Source: Asterionellopsis glacialis | Lineage: Eukaryota > Bacillariophyta > Plagiogrammaphyceae > Rhaphoneidales > Asterionellopsidaceae | DNA length: 32,543 nt | Assembly (NCBI GenBank): GCA_014885115.2 | Contig: WKLE02000462.1 | Span: 3,630-36,172 of the forward strand | Reading direction: 5' to 3' | Shown here: positions 27,251 through 32,543 of the stretch, piece by piece | How positions within the stretch are numbered: the first letter of the stretch is position 1 | Layout: the number at the start of each line of letters is the position of its first letter | Made by a program: the position numbers and the translations under genes | The notes under the pieces: generated by a model | Told to the model about the DNA's origin: nothing | Database searches by the model: none | What the model saw: only the letters and a program-made list of their open reading frames with translations

Positions 27251-28531
27251 TCACTGGTATGCATCATCATCGTCAGGACTGGGGATGTCTGATTTAGGCC
27301 CTGGCATAACATTACCATCCATATCAAATTCTACATCATCTAATCCCCATTGACTGAATTCGGCGGGTAATAATGTGCGGTCACGTACAGCACGAATAAA
27401 TTCAGGTGCACGTGGACTTCCCATAACAGCCTTACCTACGACGACACCATCATACCCTACAGCCAAATGTTTTTTCATTTGGTTCGTATCTTGAATGTCA
27501 CCGCATGCCAAGGAAATGATTGGTCCACCAGATCCAGGAAATAATCCCGCGAGTTGTATGGCTTGTTGTGGGTAATATTGCCCTGTTATCCGATCGTGAT
27601 TGCTCACCAAAATATTCTGTGCAAGAGCATCCAGAGCTCTCTTGACTTCATTACGAGTGTGACATTCAACGATCGTTTCCAACCCAATGGCCGTTGCCAA
27701 ATTTAGAAAATTATCCAAAGCAGGACCTAATACAGACGCAATTAACAATATCCCATCAGCACCTGCCTCCTTGGCTAAACCTAATTGAATTTCATCGACC
27801 ACAATGTCTTTCATCACGACCGCAGCTGTATCAGATACACCCCGTACTGCGCGTACAGCAGCTTTTAATTCTGACATGTCACCCCCATATGATTTATAAT
27901 CAACATTGACAAAGACAGCATCAGCACCTAAACGGACCATAGCTTCGGCAACCATACCTGAATCATCAAACCTTGCAAATGTTTCACCTGGACGACTTAA
28001 TGATTTACGTTTAATATCAACAATAAAACTTCCGCGTCTCATTCCCATTTCAGCCATACCCAATTGTTGAAGTTTTCGTGCACGTTCTTGTTCTTCTGGT
28101 GTTTTAGCTTTAGCATTCGGATTAGCTGGATTTTCTTCATCATCGTGTACACGACGCAATGCCTTGGCTAATCTCATGGGAGACTCAGACTCTTGTGCAT
28201 ATGACATTGCCATCCTAACTGGATCAGATAATGACTGATGTTGTGCCTTCACACCCTGCATTTCATATTCTTTCCGATGAACTGCACCATACAAATCTTC
28301 GGGAGGATTACGTGTTGAGTAAAGAATTTGTTTTTGTTGTCGTTGTGGACAACTGAAAAAGTGGTGATGTCTTTCATTCTTTCTTGTGTTTCTACTACTT
28401 TGATTAGCCACAAAAAGAAGTGATGGTGCTGATGTAGATTGTACACGCCTATTGTTACTGTAAGCAGATAGAGTTCCACAATAACAGCTACACAGCAACA
28501 AAATTCCAAAAAGAATTCGTACTGATATCAT
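27251..28531 (-). CDS. Indole-3-glycerol-phosphate-synthase-like protein with altered active site, predicted plastid
   Basis: This is an intronless 426-aa protein. The N-terminus (MISVRILFGILLLCSCYCG, then LSAYSNN) is a signal peptide followed by SA-Tyr, close to the diatom plastid motif in which an aromatic residue follows cleavage. A (beta/alpha)8 barrel of TrpC type starts near residue 172: FIVDIKRKS (TrpC has an Glu-x-Lys here; Asp and Lys in this protein), MKDIVVDEIQ (catalytic Lys kept), AGADGILLIASVL, ETIVECH (catalytic Glu kept), ILVSNHDR (TrpC has I.NNR), and IISLACGDI where TrpC has SESGI. The Glu and Ser of that last motif, needed for catalysis and phosphate binding, are Ala and Cys. 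TrpC makes indole-3-glycerol phosphate in tryptophan synthesis. Here a changed substrate or a non-enzymatic role is possible. The fold call is firm, the activity doubtful. Confidence 0.8.
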   Translation of the reverse strand: MISVRILFGILLLCSCYCGTLSAYSNNRRVQSTSAPSLLFVANQSSRNTRKNERHHHFFSCPQRQQKQILYSTRNPPEDLYGAVHRKEYEMQGVKAQHQSLSDPVRMAMSYAQESESPMRLAKALRRVHDDEENPANPNAKAKTPEEQERARKLQQLGMAEMGMRRGSFIVDIKRKSLSRPGETFARFDDSGMVAEAMVRLGADAVFVNVDYKSYGGDMSELKAAVRAVRGVSDTAAVVMKDIVVDEIQLGLAKEAGADGILLIASVLGPALDNFLNLATAIGLETIVECHTRNEVKRALDALAQNILVSNHDRITGQYYPQQAIQLAGLFPGSGGPIISLACGDIQDTNQMKKHLAVGYDGVVVGKAVMGSPRAPEFIRAVRDRTLLPAEFSQWGLDDVEFDMDGNVMPGPKSDIPSPDDDDAYQ

Positions 28532-29792
28532 TTTTTAAAATTAAAATCCTCCACGCGAGATTTGAATATAATGGTGATTCTGAAAGTCTAATGAGCGATC
28601 CTGGTAGAATTCCTTTATTTTGACGTTTCAAATGCAAATAAATTCAGAAAATAGACAAGGAGGTATGTGATTGTCTTGGATGATGATTTGAGTGGTGTGC
28701 AGTGTGGTAGAGGTGTGATTGCTTGTGATGTGAACGTGATAAATGGTGATGGGTAGGATCGAAGATCTTCCGTGTCGAAAGAACATTAGAAAAAAATGAT
28801 TGGTTTTCTCTCTCAAAATAGATATCGAATACTGGTAGAAGGCCAGACTGACAATTTGGTCATTATTTTTTTTAGCTGAAAGTGAGAAACCTCGACGTCT
28901 GCGCCATAATGTAGGTTTCATGCAGAATGTTTCTAGAGAGATGTTTCTACACTTTCTCAAGACCACTTCTCTTGAACTGTTGTGGAATTATTTTTAAAAA
29001 AGATAATCTAGTTAGTGCGTAAAGAAACAGAACAGCAATATATCCGTTTGCGCTGTATGTAACTGTTTGATAATTAATAGATACATATGATAAATACGGT
29101 CTCATCACATGTAAATGGCATTATGAACTGCAAAAATGTTTTTTAGGGTCCGGATTTAGTTCCGCCGATATTCTCTTGCTGGCAAATCATTTTAAAATTT
29201 CGTTTTGTTGTTGGCGTTCACTTGGAATGGCAGATATGGTTCTGTTGAAGTGTTGAGAGCTAAATGCAAGGGAATCTAGTAGTCCCTTCAGAAGCACACC
29301 ACCAATCAATCGTCCAATACCAGGGCCTGGTTTTAGCAACTCTATAACCTAACATACCGTACTTCAAGCCAAGACTTTCGGAATCTTACTTATTGAGTTA
29401 TAGTTACTTCCTCCTGAATTTTCTCAGAATCCCATGATAGTTTTGTAAAGGTGGTCAATGGCGACAAAAAAGTGAAAAAAGGCAACTATGTGGTGAACAA
29501 GTTTTGAAGAATGATGAAGACTCTGAAGGGTGTCACTAGGACCTACCAACTGTAGGGTATACACCATGAACTAGATCTAGAGGGGTCTTCCAGCGACTAA
29601 CCAACTCGTTTTAATGCTATTGAGTTCGTCGAAAGTGGACAATCCTGGCAGGAAAACGGGCCTTAACACGCCCTCAGCTAGACCATGTCATCATGGTGTA
29701 GTTTTGCGGTCTATGATAAATCTGAATGAAGTGATATTTTTGTGTAATAACCTGTTGCCTATTAATTTTTAAAGTAGTATGTAGCAGATCTT
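28532..29792. other. Intergenic region between the IGPS-like gene and BOP1
   Basis: 1.26 kb with no gene I can support. It holds the promoter of the IGPS-like gene at its left side and the 3' flank of BOP1 at its right side. A small CTAG cluster lies near 29570-29595. The 112-codon frame at 28628-28966 (-) lacks recognisable motifs and shows biased, repetitive His/Thr content. Confidence 0.45.
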
Positions 29793-32324
29793 CTAAATGT
29801 CTTGAAATAAAAAGATACGTCCATCTGCACCACCAGTGAACAACCAGGGTTGAGATGGATGAAAGGCTAAAGTCAATACGCCAAGTTTGTTTTCGATTGA
29901 GTGACCTCTCAATATTTTGACTGGAACCAAAAGAGGATTTCTCATCAAATCAGAGTAGACCATACTGTGGAACACATGCACTGCTCCGTCGTCGGAAGCA
30001 CTCGCCATGAGTGGATATCTACCATGATAACCAACCGACCGAAGAGCACGCTCGTGGTATTTGAGGGTCTTGTATGGCGTACTAGAAAGATCAAGGTCAA
30101 ACCATACCATACGACGGTCAAGACTGCCGACAATAAGGTGGTCACCGCTCGAGTGAACATCCATGGACGAGATCCATCGGCATCCTGAAACTAACCGCTT
30201 TACCATTGCCTGTTTGACCAAGTGGTAAATACGCACATGCTGTTGACTGGCAACAAATAAAAATGGCTTGTTTGGATGGAAACATGCCAATTGGACTTCA
30301 CCCTTTGTCTTGCGGAACGGTTGCTGCGTGTTCACCTTACTGAGTTGGTGAATCAGAACAGCTGCAGCTCCAGCCTTGGGGCTCACCGTGACAAAGTAGT
30401 CGCCCTTACGGTGCCACTTGACACTAGCCATCTCACGATTCGTACGCAATATGGATACAGGCCCAGAATAACCTCCAAACGCACTTACGGCTTTTGTGTC
30501 GGGGGTTTCTTTCGAAGACTTTGCAACTGAAACCCAGCGAACAGCCTTTGTCTTAAAAGCTGAACCATCCTTACTATGAGATGCAGCTGAAGAAAGTAAG
30601 GCATCAGTGATCTCTGAATCTTGTTCTCCACCAGTCCCAGTCGCAATGACTACTGCACATTTTCCGGCGGCAGCAAGAAGACAGTGATGATTACGATTTG
30701 GATTCCATTCCAAAGAAACTACAGGCTTTACGCTAGGAGTGCTAGTGTCGTCGTCACTTTCACCATTCGGATTTTCATCATCATCGCCATCAAAAGGAGC
30801 GATAATTTTTGACACATTCCAGCTCTGTAGGAGGCGACCAGTCTGCACTTCCCAAAGCCGGACGTAGCCATCTGTAGCTGCACTGGCCATAAATTGACCA
30901 TCAGGACTGGGACTGACAACGCGAATCACGGGGGGTTTGTCACCCTTTTCATATGGAGTTTTGTATTCAAGACATTTGACTGTTGGGAAAGGACGCAAGT
31001 CACTAGCTTTGGGAAGACGGGGGACTAAAGTCTCAGGGTCAATATTAAGGCGACGCTTCATCACACGCGGACAAAGATACAAGTCCAAACATCGCTCAAA
31101 CGCCTCACGGACGGAATGCTGATAGGCTCCTACAGACCGAAGATTAGGGTGTTTCTTGGGTACAAGCAAGCCATGAGGACGATCCTTGACATCCATTTCT
31201 TCCCATTCTTTCAAGTCATCTTCCGTCGGTAAGTATTCGTCAGGTGGAACGTAACTTTCGGCGTGTCCGGGCGGAGGGAGTTTTGGGGCTGCAATGTGCT
31301 GAGCTCCCTTTCTCATGGCAAGTTCGTCTTCTTCATCACCCTGCCAGAGCATAAATAGCTTATCTGGATCATCCTTGTTTTTCTTTTTTACATCATTCAT
31401 ATCTCGAACTTTGCCGGTTAAGTAATCCATATTGATATGACCCTTTTCGAGTTTGTCCAACAACCGGCGTACTTGCAATTTGTCCCACTTGCTGGGTTGA
31501 AAGCGGTGCTTTGGTTCGTATCTGTTGTCGTTGATACCAGATATTTCCTTGTTCACTCCAGAAAAGTAATCGATATAATCAGGATGTGCATCGAATTCGG
31601 GGTGCGCATAGGCTCCTCCCTGAACACGACGAATTAGCTCTATCTGCCTTTCGGTGAGAGTGATGTCCTTGTCGTTAAGAGCATCGTGGACTGTAAACTT
31701 TCCTTGTGCCTTGTCATCGCTTCGTGCGATTGCCTGGTCAATTAGATCACCGCCATCGCCCCTGGCGCTTGCTGATTTGACAACTTTTTCACCGTGAGCA
31801 TCATAACCAATATGATCGTATTCGTCGTACCAATGCAATGGAACCCTTCCGATTCTGTTGTTGACCCCTTCTTCGTCTTCGTCATCTGATGAAAGGTTAT
31901 CCGTATGCATCCATTCTGCTTCTTTTTTTTGACTTTCCGAATCCTTAACCTTCGGTTTGCCGCTTCCCTCGACAGTACGCTTCCAAGCTCGAGGTGCCGT
32001 ATCGTACGCTTCGTCGATATCTTCTACAACATCAATGCCGGCGTCGGTATCTTCATCACTATCGTGTTTCAGTTGATCTTCCAACAAATCTTCGTCTTCA
32101 TCCGAAGATCCTTGATCCTCAAAGTCTTCTTCGTCTGATTCACCATCCTCTTCATCACTGCCGTCTTCTTCTGATTCATCATCGTCACTTCCGTGTGCGA
32201 TTTCGTCTGCGGAATCATACACACTGACTTCTTCGTCTTCCTCTGAGGCAGAATCATCAACTGGAGACAGTTCCGGCGGTTCCACCTCTTTTTTCTTTGA
32301 CGACTTTTTGCTTTTACTTCCCAT
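29793..32324 (-). CDS. BOP1: Ribosome biogenesis protein BOP1/ERB1 (WD40 protein)
   Basis: This is an intronless 843-aa protein; the start chosen is the ATG at 32324-32322 (MGSKSKK), because the frame above it opens only at a TTG. Residues 1-160 are acidic and low complexity (Asp/Glu/Ser runs). The BOP1 N-terminal domain follows (about 160-420): NRIGRVPLHWYDEYDHIGYD, the LTERQIELIRRVQGG.YAHPEFD, and LYLCPRVMKRRLNIDPE.L.P.LP motif, all close to animal and yeast BOP1/Erb1. The C-terminal half holds WD40 repeats, from RVVSPSPDGQFMASAATDGYVRLWEVQTGR to the C-terminal WLFTGGADGRIFLF. BOP1 works with Pescadillo and WDR12 in the nucleolus on 27S/32S pre-rRNA and 60S assembly. Confidence 0.96.
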   Translation of the reverse strand: MGSKSKKSSKKKEVEPPELSPVDDSASEEDEEVSVYDSADEIAHGSDDDESEEDGSDEEDGESDEEDFEDQGSSDEDEDLLEDQLKHDSDEDTDAGIDVVEDIDEAYDTAPRAWKRTVEGSGKPKVKDSESQKKEAEWMHTDNLSSDDEDEEGVNNRIGRVPLHWYDEYDHIGYDAHGEKVVKSASARGDGGDLIDQAIARSDDKAQGKFTVHDALNDKDITLTERQIELIRRVQGGAYAHPEFDAHPDYIDYFSGVNKEISGINDNRYEPKHRFQPSKWDKLQVRRLLDKLEKGHINMDYLTGKVRDMNDVKKKNKDDPDKLFMLWQGDEEDELAMRKGAQHIAAPKLPPPGHAESYVPPDEYLPTEDDLKEWEEMDVKDRPHGLLVPKKHPNLRSVGAYQHSVREAFERCLDLYLCPRVMKRRLNIDPETLVPRLPKASDLRPFPTVKCLEYKTPYEKGDKPPVIRVVSPSPDGQFMASAATDGYVRLWEVQTGRLLQSWNVSKIIAPFDGDDDENPNGESDDDTSTPSVKPVVSLEWNPNRNHHCLLAAAGKCAVVIATGTGGEQDSEITDALLSSAASHSKDGSAFKTKAVRWVSVAKSSKETPDTKAVSAFGGYSGPVSILRTNREMASVKWHRKGDYFVTVSPKAGAAAVLIHQLSKVNTQQPFRKTKGEVQLACFHPNKPFLFVASQQHVRIYHLVKQAMVKRLVSGCRWISSMDVHSSGDHLIVGSLDRRMVWFDLDLSSTPYKTLKYHERALRSVGYHGRYPLMASASDDGAVHVFHSMVYSDLMRNPLLVPVKILRGHSIENKLGVLTLAFHPSQPWLFTGGADGRIFLFQDI

Positions 32325-32543
32325 GATCTTCTTAGCTACTGTATGCTCCAGCAATCTTTTCAAATTGAATTTGAATGGAGGATAGCACTGTCTTGTTCCG
32401 CACTGTATAGAAAAATTACGCCGAGTTTGCAAAAAGGAAGAATGGAACCAACTAAAGAACAAAAATCATCTGGGACACTGGAAGGAGAAAATCCAGTGGC
32501 CGCCCGCCGCCAATATCATAGAAATAGGTACTGAGCTGACCCT
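32325..32543. promoter_or_regulatory. Upstream region of BOP1
   Basis: Start of the BOP1 promoter, cut by the window edge. It carries a CCAAT box at 32510-32514 preceded by a G/C-rich CCGCCCGCCGC stretch. No gene is seen. Confidence 0.4.

Noticed and set aside
32325..32462. 46-residue extension of BOP1
   Set aside because: Opens at TTG; the ATG at 32324 gives the typical Lys/Ser-rich BOP1 start.

Overview
This window looks like nuclear DNA of a diatom. The genes are compact and almost intronless. There are two heat-shock-factor-type transcription factors with closely similar DNA-binding domains, a family that is strongly expanded in diatoms. Two proteins have presequences that resemble diatom plastid-targeting signals, and there is a decayed Ty1/copia element whose residual protein motifs resemble stramenopile copia elements. 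No tRNA, rRNA, CRISPR array or bacterial-type operon was seen. The genus cannot be set from the sequence alone.

Layout: 1-957 (-) is the N-terminal part of APC/C subunit 5, running off the left edge. It faces, head to head, a CDK-like kinase carrying a cyclin-box-like C-terminus (1514-2950 +). HSF paralogue 1 follows tail to tail (3192-4478 -). Next come 1.5 kb of intergenic DNA rich in GTACC words and a 5.8 kb block (about 5960-11745) almost without CpG dinucleotides; its lower part holds a copia reverse transcriptase/RNase H relic on the minus strand. A coiled-coil protein with RWD-like C-terminus (possible KNL1/Spc105-type kinetochore protein, 12039-13610 -) faces a cyclophilin-SYF2 fusion (14135-15763 +, one 159-nt intron). 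After a 5-N assembly gap comes a secreted or plastid-targeted protein of unknown function (16625-17263 +), then 3.9 kb of intergenic DNA full of GTACC and CTAG words, and HSF paralogue 2 (21155-22312 +).

The right part has TRAPPC12 (23572-25617 -) head to head with a membrane-anchored MDR-family oxidoreductase (26086-27219 +), an indole-3-glycerol-phosphate-synthase-like protein with changed active-site residues (27251-28531 -), and the ribosome biogenesis factor BOP1/ERB1 (29793-32324 -).

Themes: cell division (APC5, CDK-cyclin, possible KNL1), RNA and ribosome biogenesis (cyclophilin-SYF2, BOP1) and stress transcription (two HSFs). The most unusual items are the two domain fusions (kinase+cyclin; cyclophilin+SYF2), the IGPS-like protein that lacks residues normally needed for catalysis, and the CpG-erased retrotransposon block, which points to past cytosine methylation. 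All calls come from reading the sequence; no database search was run.
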